A model generated the notes under the pieces. That model had not been told where the DNA came from, searched no databases, and worked only from the letters and a program-made list of their open reading frames with translations. Source: Myxococcales bacterium (GTDB lineage: Bacteria > Myxococcota_C > UBA6777). Taken from it: a stretch of 64,000 nucleotides of DNA. Location: NCBI GenBank assembly GCA_020632975.1, contig JACKEL010000003.1, forward strand, positions 248,001-312,000, written 5' to 3'. Positions 17,584-26,408 of the stretch are shown here, in pieces. Position 1 is the first letter of the stretch, and every line of letters begins with the position of its first letter. Made by a program: the position numbers and the translations under genes.

Positions 17584-18456
17584 TCAGGCTCCTAAGCCAA
17601 GCATCACCCGTGCCTCTTCGGGACTTGCGACTTCGCGTCCTGCTTCGCGAGCAATCTTCGCCATCGTTTCGATCAGTTGGCCGTTGGATGTCGCTTTCTC
17701 CCCGTTGGGGAGGTAGAAGGTGTCTTCGAGCCCTGTGCGCAAGTGTCCGCCGAGTTCTGCGGCTTTTTTGTGTAATTCCCACACTTCTTGGCGACCGATC
17801 CCGATCACTTGCCAGTGCGCGTCTTGGGGGACCTCTTCGAGCAACAAGGGAAGCCAGTGGGCCTTGGCTGGCATACCGCTCGCGACGCCCATGATCAGGG
17901 AGATATGGACAGGTGCTTCGAGCAAACCAGCTTGGCGGAAAAGGTCTACGCTGCGGATGATCCCGACATCAAAACACTCGCACTCTGGGACGATTTGATG
18001 TTTTTTCATCACAGATAAGAATTTTTCTACTTTTTCCACAGGATTATCAAACAGGATCGGGGGCCACGCCCATTGTCCATTGGAGCGGACTTTGAGGTAG
18101 TTGAGCGAGCCTGCGTTCATTGCGGCCATCTCGGGCTTGACGGCTTCGAGGCAACTGACAGGACCACTGATGTCTTCGCCGATGACCCCTGTGGTCAAGT
18201 TGATGATGACGCCAGGACAAGCTTCGCGGATGGCTTGGCAGACGGCTTGCGCATCTTGGGGTTCCCAAGAGGGCAGATGGCCTAGACCATCTTCTTGGTT
18301 TCGGATGTGGACGTGCATGATCGACGCACCTGCATCAAAGGCTTGTCGTGCGCTTTGGGCCATCTCTTCGGGAGTCACGGGGATAGAAAAGAGCTTGGGG
18401 TCGGTGAGAACACCGTTCAGGGCGCATGTAATGATCACTTTGCGATCGTTCGACAT
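17584..18456 (-). CDS. BKACE-family beta-keto acid cleavage enzyme (DUF849)
   Basis: 290 aa, TIM barrel. Members condense a beta-keto acid with acetyl-CoA to give acetoacetate and a CoA ester; the founding member Kce acts on 3-keto-5-aminohexanoate in lysine fermentation. Zinc ligands HVHIRN (about residues 48-53) are present, with PECECFDVG and GGHLRTGLED further on. GGAGG precedes the ATG. A short-chain dehydrogenase is transcribed away from the same 140-base intergenic space, and could make or use the keto acid. Substrate specificity within this broad family is not predicted. Confidence 0.88.
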   Translation of the reverse strand: MSNDRKVIITCALNGVLTDPKLFSIPVTPEEMAQSARQAFDAGASIMHVHIRNQEDGLGHLPSWEPQDAQAVCQAIREACPGVIINLTTGVIGEDISGPVSCLEAVKPEMAAMNAGSLNYLKVRSNGQWAWPPILFDNPVEKVEKFLSVMKKHQIVPECECFDVGIIRSVDLFRQAGLLEAPVHISLIMGVASGMPAKAHWLPLLLEEVPQDAHWQVIGIGRQEVWELHKKAAELGGHLRTGLEDTFYLPNGEKATSNGQLIETMAKIAREAGREVASPEEARVMLGLGA

Positions 18457-18596
18457 CGTCGCAACCTCCTGTGTAATGTATGCTTGGGACGATATCGGGA
18501 CGTGTGCGGCCTGTCAAGGTTGGTGGGCATGGTGTAGGATGCGCGGTGTGTTGATGTCGATGGTTTGTCTTGTAGCTTTTGCACAAGGAGAAAAAG

Positions 18597-19355
18597 ATGC
18601 TGTCATTGGAAAACAAAGTTGCGGTGATTACGGGTGGTGGTAGTGGGATCGGGCTTGCTACAGCAAAGTTGTTTGCAAAGCGCGGTGCTTCGGTGGTGAT
18701 CGCTGAACGAGATGAAGATACAGGCGTTGCGGCGGTGTCTGCGATCGAGGCTGAGGGCGGAACAGCTTGTTTTATTCGCACGGATGTTACGGAGTTTTCG
18801 CAAGTCGAGGCTGCTGTAAACTTGGCTGTTGAGCAATATGGTCGCCTTGATGTCATGTTTAACAATGCGGGTGCTGGGATCTTCAAGCCTTTGTTGGACA
18901 CAGAGCCCGAAGAGTTCGACTTGGTGGTGCGCGTCAACTTACATGGTGTGTATCATGGGATCTTGTCTGCGGGTCGAAAGATGCGCGATCTTGGGATCGC
19001 TGGCGTGATCATCAACACCACTTCTGTGTACGCTTACATCGGTTCCAAAGGGGTTGTGGGTTATCATGCCGCCAAAGGGGGCGCAAAGACACTTACACAA
19101 GCCGCGGCTTTGGAACTTGCGCCTTTGGGGATCCGCGTGGTAGGGATCGCTCCTGGGACTGTAAACACCCCGATTATCCAAGGTTATATCGCGATGGGGA
19201 TGGAGGAGCGCTTGGCCAAAGCGCAGATGCGCAAAAAGATCATCGAGCCCGAACAAGTCGCTGAAGTCGTTGCTTTCCTCGCGACAGATGCTGCGGACGC
19301 CATCAATGGAAGTGTGTTGCCCGTGGACGATGGTCTGTTGTCCTTCAAGTTTTGA
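18597..19355 (+). CDS. Short-chain dehydrogenase/reductase
   Basis: 252 aa classical SDR. Cofactor motif GGGSGIG (about 14-20), NNAG (about 87), catalytic Ser in NTTSVYAY and the YHAAK catalytic Tyr-Lys pair, followed by GIAPGTVNTP. The residue after the second beta strand (AERDE) is acidic where NADPH enzymes have a basic one, so NAD is favoured. AAGGAG six bases before the ATG at 18597 decides the start. Divergent from the BKACE gene, so the two may act on the same acid. The stop overlaps the 5' arm of a short hairpin. Confidence 0.9.
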   Translation: MLSLENKVAVITGGGSGIGLATAKLFAKRGASVVIAERDEDTGVAAVSAIEAEGGTACFIRTDVTEFSQVEAAVNLAVEQYGRLDVMFNNAGAGIFKPLLDTEPEEFDLVVRVNLHGVYHGILSAGRKMRDLGIAGVIINTTSVYAYIGSKGVVGYHAAKGGAKTLTQAAALELAPLGIRVVGIAPGTVNTPIIQGYIAMGMEERLAKAQMRKKIIEPEQVAEVVAFLATDAADAINGSVLPVDDGLLSFKF

Positions 19356-19370
19356 GAGAAGGCTTTCTCT
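19354..19370 (+). terminator. Short hairpin after SDR gene
   Basis: AGAGAA (19355-19360) pairs with TTCTCT (19365-19370) around GGCT. No U tract follows, so terminator activity is uncertain. The 15-base string GAGAGAAGGCTTTCT recurs just after the PEGA gene at about 32724-32738. Confidence 0.35.
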
Positions 19371-19495
19371 GAGGGGGATGGGGCACTTTTCTAAGCAACG
19401 GAGTCCTTACAGAATAGGGCGGGATGGACAATGGAGAGGCGACGTTGTGATGTGCACACAGTGCTGTGAGGGCGCGCTAGTAGGACAGAGCAGGA

Positions 19496-21484
19496 TCAGG
19501 GGATGATGCACTTGTTGCCGACGCAGCTTGTACCTGCTTTGGCGCTACAGTCCGCGTTGTTTAGGCAGTAATCGCAAAAGCCTTGTGGTGTGCAGATCTC
19601 CCCAGGGTTTGCGCAAGGGGTATTGGGGTCACATTTGTAGACACAACGGTACTGTAAGGGCTCGCTGGGAGGCTGGTAGCTGATGCATTTGTCATCCCCT
19701 CCACAACTTTCTTCGTCGGTCTTTCCGTCGCAGTCGTCGTCTTTGCCATCGCAGTTGCCAAACTCACCCGATGGATTGGGGCCTCTTGCGCCAATGCAGA
19801 CGCTAAAATCGTATTTGGATTTGCTTGAGTCAAAAGAACAAATCTGGACGCCCATGTTACAAATGCCCACCCCACCGAGTTTTGCGGGCTCTTGATCGTA
19901 ACAAGCACGGGTTTCGCCGGGTTTGCAGATCTGACAGTCTGTTTCGTCGGTCTTTCCGTCACAATCGTCATCTTGGCTATTAAAACAAACTTCGGTTTCA
20001 GGGATGACTTGATCAAGGCAAGGACCAAAAGCGTACTTTTGTTCGGTTGGATCGAAGAGACAGACCTGAATACCCGCGTGACATTTGCCGATCCCTGCTT
20101 TCTCGGGTTCCTCGAATCTGTCGCGACACTCTCTCGAAAATCCTGGTTTGCAGCTTTGGCAGTTGTCGTCGATCTTGCCGTTGCAGTCGTTGTCGATGCC
20201 ATCGCAGATCTCTTCTTTGGGCTGCGTCTGGTTAAAACATTGGCTCCAGATCCCGTTGTAACAGACTTGTAAGCCCTCCAAGCAAGGCCCTTGAAGGCTT
20301 GGGGTGTCCGCCACACAGGAACGAATCGCACCATCACCGCAGGAACCGCAGCGGTTGTCGACGATGCCATCGCAGTCGTCGTCGAGTTGGTTGCAGCGCT
20401 CGGGGGTTGGGGTCTGTGCGCCGCGACACTCTCCCCACACACCGCCTTGACAGGTTTGTTGGCCTTTTCTACAAACGCCGATGTCTTGGGTGTTTGCGGG
20501 CCCTGTATAACAGTCTTGGGTCTTGCCATCTTCGCAGAGGCAACCTTCATTCACACGGCCATCACAGTTGTTGTCGAGGTTATCTTTGCAATCCTCGACT
20601 TGCGGCGTGGTTTGTCCTTGGCACTCTCCATAACTGCCGTTTTGACAGACGCGTTTCCCTGCTTGGCAAGCGCCATGGCATTGGATGTTGCCGCTGGCAT
20701 CGCGTTTACAGCCGATGGCCTCCGTGTAACAAGGGATGCTTTCGCCTTCTTTGCAGCGGATCTCTGGACAGTCTTTGAGACCTTCGTCGGTCTTTCCGTC
20801 ACAATCGTTGTCGATGCGATCACAGACCTCGGTTTGGGGGATGGTTTGTTGGGCGCACTTGCTCCAAGTTTGATCCGCTTGGCAACGTTGTAAGCCTGTG
20901 GAGCAAGCCCCTAGATTGATCGTCTCTTTGGGGGCCCCTTCATAACAAGGACGCTCTTGCCCAATTTGTTTGCAATAGGCTGCACAAGCTTCTTCTGCGT
21001 CGTCGATCTTGCCGTCGCAATCGTCGTCGCGGTTGTTGGTGCATTGTTCTTTGGCTTTGCTGGCATCTTTGCCTTCTTCAGGAACGGTCGTGTAAACATT
21101 GCAGTCACCCCACAATGAACCCCGAAGCGCTGGGGGTTGGCAGATCCGCTCACCCCATTCGCAGGTGGGATTGGGGATGACTTGTGGAGAGAGTTTGCAA
21201 GGTGCGGCTGCACCTGGCTGTGTGCAGATCTCTCGTGCAAAAGAGATACACTTTCCCGAGATGCAGTAACCTTCGTATGCTTGGTTGTTGCACTCACAAC
21301 GCAGGGTGCAAGCAACCCCGTTGGTATCGTTGGAGAAGTTGCTGATATCGCCTTCGCATTGCCCTGAACCTGTGCAAGACCATGAAAAAAGTCCCGACCC
21401 CAAAAGGGCTGTACACAAAAGACAGAGCGAAAAGAGCCGAGAGAAGGGCGAACCTGAATATTTTGTTTGGCAAGAACTTGCCAT
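19496..21484 (-). CDS. Cys-rich surface lipoprotein with seven MopE-type metal-binding repeats
   Basis: 662 aa from the ATG at 21484, set by TAAGGAGG just upstream; the open frame to 21886 lies inside the preceding gene. A signal sequence ends near a Cys (FSWSC), a possible though non-canonical lipobox. Then come seven units of the type C-x-x-x-x-D-(N/D)-D/N-C-(D/N)-G-x-(x)-D-(E/D), for example CDRIDNDCDGKTDEG, CDGIDNDCNGKIDDN and CDGKDDDCDGKTDEE. This is the MopE putative metal-binding motif, thought to bind calcium or copper. The units alternate with CxxG-type Cys pairs. It lies 10 bases after its longer paralogue and is surely co-transcribed. Confidence 0.85.
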   Translation of the reverse strand: MASSCQTKYSGSPFSRLFSLCLLCTALLGSGLFSWSCTGSGQCEGDISNFSNDTNGVACTLRCECNNQAYEGYCISGKCISFAREICTQPGAAAPCKLSPQVIPNPTCEWGERICQPPALRGSLWGDCNVYTTVPEEGKDASKAKEQCTNNRDDDCDGKIDDAEEACAAYCKQIGQERPCYEGAPKETINLGACSTGLQRCQADQTWSKCAQQTIPQTEVCDRIDNDCDGKTDEGLKDCPEIRCKEGESIPCYTEAIGCKRDASGNIQCHGACQAGKRVCQNGSYGECQGQTTPQVEDCKDNLDNNCDGRVNEGCLCEDGKTQDCYTGPANTQDIGVCRKGQQTCQGGVWGECRGAQTPTPERCNQLDDDCDGIVDNRCGSCGDGAIRSCVADTPSLQGPCLEGLQVCYNGIWSQCFNQTQPKEEICDGIDNDCNGKIDDNCQSCKPGFSRECRDRFEEPEKAGIGKCHAGIQVCLFDPTEQKYAFGPCLDQVIPETEVCFNSQDDDCDGKTDETDCQICKPGETRACYDQEPAKLGGVGICNMGVQICSFDSSKSKYDFSVCIGARGPNPSGEFGNCDGKDDDCDGKTDEESCGGDDKCISYQPPSEPLQYRCVYKCDPNTPCANPGEICTPQGFCDYCLNNADCSAKAGTSCVGNKCIIP

Positions 21485-21494
21485 GGTGCCCTCC

Positions 21495-24107
21495 TTATCG
21501 ACAGACATTCTCGACACACGATCTACCTTGGCAATCTGAGCTTGCGTCACAAAGACCACAGACTTTGAAACTGGGAGAATTCGGGGAGCCGTCACTGATC
21601 TGTCCTGACCGACAAATGACTTTGTTTGGGCAGTCTTCGATCGTATTGCAACGTGACAAACAAGCAGCGCCTGTGCTTCCATCCTCGCGTTGTGTCTTGA
21701 TACATACGTAGCCAGCCGCGCAGGTATTCTCGTCAACTGCACCATCGCAATCGTCGTCTTGCCCGTTGCAGTCGTCGTTTGCTCTCGCAGGAACTTCCCC
21801 GATACAGGGGCCAAATTGGTAAGTCCCTGATTTGAGGATGCAAGTTTCGATGCCCACTTTGCATATCCCGATGCCTGCTTTTCCACTTGCGCCCGTGTAG
21901 CACTGTCTTGCGTATCCTAGAACGCAGCCCACACAGCTTTCATCGACCTGTCCATCGCAGTTGTTGTCGAGGCCATCACAAGGAGTCCCGCTTTCAGTTA
22001 AGGTGGGCTTAACCTCTCCAACACAGGCGTTAAAGACATTCTTTTTGGTGGTGGCGTCGTACTTACAAACTTGGACGCCATCTTTGCAAGTGCCCTTGTT
22101 TCGGGTGGTTATGGGACCTGAATAGCAAGTCTGTGTGCTGCCCAAGACACAGCCGCAGTCTTCATCGACCTGCCCATCGCAGTTGTTGTCGATGTTGTCG
22201 TTACAGACCTCTGTCTGGGGGCTAACTTCTCCTAGACAAGCACCAAACTCATTTTTCTTCGTTTGGGGATTGTAGTAGCAGACTTGGATTCCATCTTTGC
22301 AGGTGCCCTTGTTTTGGGTGTTTGGGGGACCTGTGTAACAAGCCTTTGTGTCGCCTGCTTTGCACTCTGTGCAGCTTTCATCGACTTGTCCATCGCAGTT
22401 GTTGTCTTGTCCATCGCAAATCTCCTCGCTTGGGAGGATCTCGCCAATGCAAGGACCAAAGTCGTAGCTTTGGGTTTGCGCATCATACACACATACTTGG
22501 ATGCTACCACGACAAACACCCTTGCCTTCGGTTCCTGCGGGGCCTTTGTATTCGCAAAGTCGAGAATATCCAGGGGTACACTTTTGGCAGTTGTCGTCGA
22601 TCTGGCCGTTGCAGTCGTCATCGATGCCATTGCAGATCTCAGGGGTAGGTTTGATCTCGCCTTGGCAGGGGCCAAATATATATTTTTGTGAGGCAGCATC
22701 GAAAGTGCAGACTTGGATCCCTTTACGGCAGGGGGCGGTAGGTTCGGGACCTGTGGGACAGGTTCGAGCGTATCCTGGGATACAACTTCCTTGGCAGTCT
22801 TCGTCGGTCTTACCGTCGCAATCGCTGTCGAGACCATCACAGTCGTCTATGGTGGCGGGAGCGACTTCACCTGTACACTTGCTCCAAGCACCCGAAAAAC
22901 AAACCTGAAAGCCGTCTTTGCAGACTCCCTTGTTGCGTTGGTCTTGGGTTGCGATATCCGCGCAAGCGCGGACGTCTCCATTTTGGCAAGTGCCGCAGCC
23001 TTCGTCGGTTTGGCCGTCACAGTCGTCATCGAGTCCATTGCAGCGTTCGGGGGTGGGGCTTTGTTGGCCAAGGCACTCTCCCCATTGGCCATTTTGGCAA
23101 CTCTGGATACCAATCAGACATGCGCCTTTTCCTTTTGTATCTTCGGGGCCTGAGTAACATTCTTGGGTCTTGCCATCTTCGCAAAGGCAACCTTCGTCAG
23201 TTTGACCGTTGCAGTTGTTGTCGAGTCCATCGCCGCATTTCTCGACAGATGGGGTGGTTTGCTGTTCACAAGAGCCAAATTGTCCACCTTGGCAAGTGCG
23301 GAAGCCCGCGCTGCAAACGCCGCGACAAGTAAACTGTCCATCTGCTTCACGACGACAACCTTGTGCGTTTGTAAAGCAACGTAACTTCTCGCCTTCTTTG
23401 CATATTGTGGCTTTGCAGTTGGGGACTCCTTCATCAACATTCCCGTCGCAGTCGTCATCCACGCTATTGCATGTCTCTTCAGCGGGAGAGACTTGGGCGG
23501 AACATTCGCCCCATTTACGCTCTTGGGTGCAAAGTTGAAGTCCTGGAGCACATCGCCCAAGGTTGAGTTTGTCGCGTTGTGCGTCAGGGGCATCGTAGCA
23601 GGGGCGTCGTTGCCCTGGTTGTTTGCAGTAGGCTGCGCAGCCCTCGTCGGCGTCATCGATTAATCCGTCGCAATCATCGTCTTTTCCGTTGGTGCACTGT
23701 TCTGCGGCTGTTGCGGGATCTTGGCCTTCTGCTTGGACGACTGCGTAGGGGGTGCAGTCTCCCCACAAGGCGCTGTTGAGGTAGGGAGGTTTGCAGACGC
23801 GCTCTCCCCACTCACAGCTTTTTTGTTGATCCACTTGGACAGAGAGGCGGCATGGCACTTTGGAGCCGATCAGCGTACAGCTTTGCCGCGCAAAAGAGAT
23901 GCACTTTCCTGAGATGCAATAGCCTTCGTATGCTTGGTTGTTGCACTCACAACGCTGTTCGCAGGGGAGACCATTGGGGTCTGTTGTGGCGACACCTGCC
24001 TCTCCTTCGCATCTTCCAGAGCCTTGGCATGTGCAAGATGTCCCCACCAAGGCGACTAGAAACAAACACAAAAGTAAGCGACTGCTCCACCAAAACATGC
24101 GACGCAT
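21495..24107 (-). CDS. Cys-rich surface lipoprotein with ten MopE-type metal-binding repeats
   Basis: 870 aa. N-terminal signal with VGTSC as a possible lipid-attachment site. It shares with its downstream paralogue an N-terminal module (CECNNQAYEGYCISGKCISF) and the same alternating layout, but has ten MopE-type units (for example CNSVDDDCDGNVDEG, CDGLDSDCDGKTDED, CNDNIDNNCDGQVDED) and a short Cys-rich tail. The dense Asp/Asn loops suggest a rod of metal-bound, disulfide-locked repeats outside the cell. First gene of a two-gene operon. The repeats differ enough at DNA level that recent unit expansion is unlikely. Confidence 0.87.
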   Translation of the reverse strand: MRRMFWWSSRLLLCLFLVALVGTSCTCQGSGRCEGEAGVATTDPNGLPCEQRCECNNQAYEGYCISGKCISFARQSCTLIGSKVPCRLSVQVDQQKSCEWGERVCKPPYLNSALWGDCTPYAVVQAEGQDPATAAEQCTNGKDDDCDGLIDDADEGCAAYCKQPGQRRPCYDAPDAQRDKLNLGRCAPGLQLCTQERKWGECSAQVSPAEETCNSVDDDCDGNVDEGVPNCKATICKEGEKLRCFTNAQGCRREADGQFTCRGVCSAGFRTCQGGQFGSCEQQTTPSVEKCGDGLDNNCNGQTDEGCLCEDGKTQECYSGPEDTKGKGACLIGIQSCQNGQWGECLGQQSPTPERCNGLDDDCDGQTDEGCGTCQNGDVRACADIATQDQRNKGVCKDGFQVCFSGAWSKCTGEVAPATIDDCDGLDSDCDGKTDEDCQGSCIPGYARTCPTGPEPTAPCRKGIQVCTFDAASQKYIFGPCQGEIKPTPEICNGIDDDCNGQIDDNCQKCTPGYSRLCEYKGPAGTEGKGVCRGSIQVCVYDAQTQSYDFGPCIGEILPSEEICDGQDNNCDGQVDESCTECKAGDTKACYTGPPNTQNKGTCKDGIQVCYYNPQTKKNEFGACLGEVSPQTEVCNDNIDNNCDGQVDEDCGCVLGSTQTCYSGPITTRNKGTCKDGVQVCKYDATTKKNVFNACVGEVKPTLTESGTPCDGLDNNCDGQVDESCVGCVLGYARQCYTGASGKAGIGICKVGIETCILKSGTYQFGPCIGEVPARANDDCNGQDDDCDGAVDENTCAAGYVCIKTQREDGSTGAACLSRCNTIEDCPNKVICRSGQISDGSPNSPSFKVCGLCDASSDCQGRSCVENVCR

Positions 24108-24280
24108 AATACACTTCTCCCGAAGATTTCGTGCTCTCTTACAAAAAATCGGATAGCTGCTTAATACATTTGAGTGATACTGTTTTCGGCATAACAGAAT
24201 CTGCTAGACAAAACAACACGATGCTTTTTAGTGTTTTGTTTTATTTGGAGATTCTTTTTTGAAGAAGTCGAATTGAAGGC

Positions 24281-26391
24281 TTAGGCTGGGTCACGTAGGC
24301 GGAACTGGCAGTAGAGGATCAGAAAGATGTGGAGGGGCATCGTCAATTGAAAGAGAAACAGTAAGAAACGCAAGAAGATACTGTAAAAGTCAGCCCACCA
24401 GATCTGGGGTAGGGGTGGGGTGGTTCCAAGGTGGTCGTAGAGCAGTTTTCCACGGATAGCGCGGCCAAGATGAAGTTCTTGGAGGGTGGCGTTGTAGAGG
24501 ACGAATGTCTTGCGCTGTTCTCCTACACGAGAAAGGGTAGAAGTCAACATACGGATAAACTCAAATTGTCGAACTTTTTGGACCATTTGTTTTTTTAACA
24601 AATCATCCATCTTTTTGAAGCGCGCAAACCAAGAGAGGCGATCTTCTTGCGAAAGCTTTCCTGTTTCGCCTAGTTGCTCTTGTTGCAGTGTCCAGCCAGC
24701 AAGGAGAGCTTGTGCGTCCGCCACGGTATGGGGGGGATGCGATGCCAAAAGAAGCTTCATATTGCTTATGCGATCTTGTGGATAGCCGGGGATCTTGAGC
24801 TGATCAAACCAAGAAGCTTTCCAAACCAAAGCAAGTTGTTGTGCGAGGGAAATGCTTAGAAGAGGCTTGCTCGAAAGTTGATATTTTCTCATGGTTTGGA
24901 GGAGGTGTTTTCGTTGCTTGTCGAGTTGTGCGGGGGCTGCTTTGGACGCTTCGAGCCACTTTCTTAGATAATCAGCATATTGTCGGAGTTTTTCGCGTGT
25001 CATCGCTTGTGCGGGACCTTTGGGCGGACTAAGGTGCCAAGGTACGCCTGTGATGTTCCCTGCGTCTTCTATCTCACTCCTGCGAGAAGACTGCGAAGGG
25101 GCGGCGGGCGGTGTTTTGCGGGACACGATATCCCGCGTAAAGTCGCGCATTACATCGACAATCACGCGGGCAAAGCGTTTCTCTGCCGCGAAGCGGTACA
25201 TCTTACGATTCCAACGCACATAAAAAGCGTGAAGATCTTGATCTTGCGCAGGAAGCTCTTTCCAACTGCGGAAAAAGCGGACTTGCGTCTTTTGGGGGCC
25301 CGACGAGAGATCTCAAAGAGATAGAAGATATTTTCTCGAAAAGGCATCAGCACAAGTCCAAGCACTCGCTTGCGTCCTTGGGTCCAAGTCAAGAACAGGT
25401 GCTGATGTTCTCCAAAGGTGCTGTAAGGCTTGAGATGCCCTTGAAACGCGGCATTTTGCTCTTTGATAAAACTTTACGTGGGCTTGGGGGTCATCTCCAA
25501 AAAGTGCTTTTCGTTGAAGTCGAGGATACGCGGGGCAAGGTAGCGGATGTACATCTCGCTGATCTCTTGGAGACGCGTAAAAAACGCCTCTGGATGGGGG
25601 CCTTTGGCTTCGAGCGGGGTCAACTTTGTAGAGAGACCTTCTCTTTTTTTGGCGCGCTCGGTCCAAACCTTGGCTTTGAGGGCGTCTAGGCGGCGATCCA
25701 TGGCGATGTTGATGGGGATGAGATTGTCATAACGTGCGCCGCGTTTGTACACGTAAAGAAAGCCTGTCATCACGAGCAAAGCCATGCCTGAGACGACCAT
25801 CAAGCGGACCCTACGTCCTGTCAGACTCAGTCGCATGGGGGTGGTGGCCGCAGGGATCGCAAAGAAGTTGCAGAGGAAGTACACAGCGAGCAGTTCCATA
25901 TACAACCAAGCGCTTGCAAAGCCCCAGTCAAAGTGTTGGTAAAAGCGGCTGTAAGAGGCGAATCCTTGGACAAAGAGCAGAACAAGAATCCACTGGACAA
26001 GGATAAAGTGTGCTTTGAGTTCGCGGCGACCGCGTTCTTTGGAAAAGAAGAACGAAAAGATCCCCGTGACAGGGAAGAAAAGATAGAAAAAGATCGAACG
26101 CGGCGGATATTGGACATAATAGCGTTCAAGGTGCGTAAAGATCTTGAGTCCTTCACCGATCACTGCGAGACGTTGGAGTTTTTCCATACGCTCATCAGAG
26201 ATAAAAGGCCGCACCACCGCCGCGCTCAGTAGCACGTAGGCGAGGATCAGTAGTTCCTTTTTGCCCAAGAGGACGCAAAAAGCGACGAACATCACCCCGA
26301 TCACAGAGAGAAACACCAAGTTGAAAAGGAGATCGAAAAAGATGCGAAAGAAGCCTTCGCGTGGGGGTTGGGTCATCTTTTTTTCGGACAT
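24281..26391 (-). pseudogene. Frameshifted copy of large unknown membrane protein
   Basis: A paralogue of the 927-aa gene just upstream, split over two open frames. From the ATG at 26391 the protein aligns residue by residue with that copy (LVFLSVIGVMFVAFCVLLGK, then SKERGRRELKAHFILVQWIL, IPINIAMDRR) until a stop at 25474. The match continues in other frames through three single-base lesions: the A5 run 25499-25503, the A4 run 25468-25471 and the GGGGGCCC run 25294-25301. After these it resumes in the frame ending at 24281 with RWNRKMYRFAAEKRFARVIVD and the C-terminal FQLTMPLHIFLILYCQFRLRD helix. Corrected, it would encode about 700 aa and lacks most of the low-complexity linker of its neighbour. 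Whether the lesions are real or sequencing errors at homopolymers cannot be told here. Confidence 0.75.
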
Positions 26392-26408
26392 GTCGTTTCT
26401 TCCCTTGA

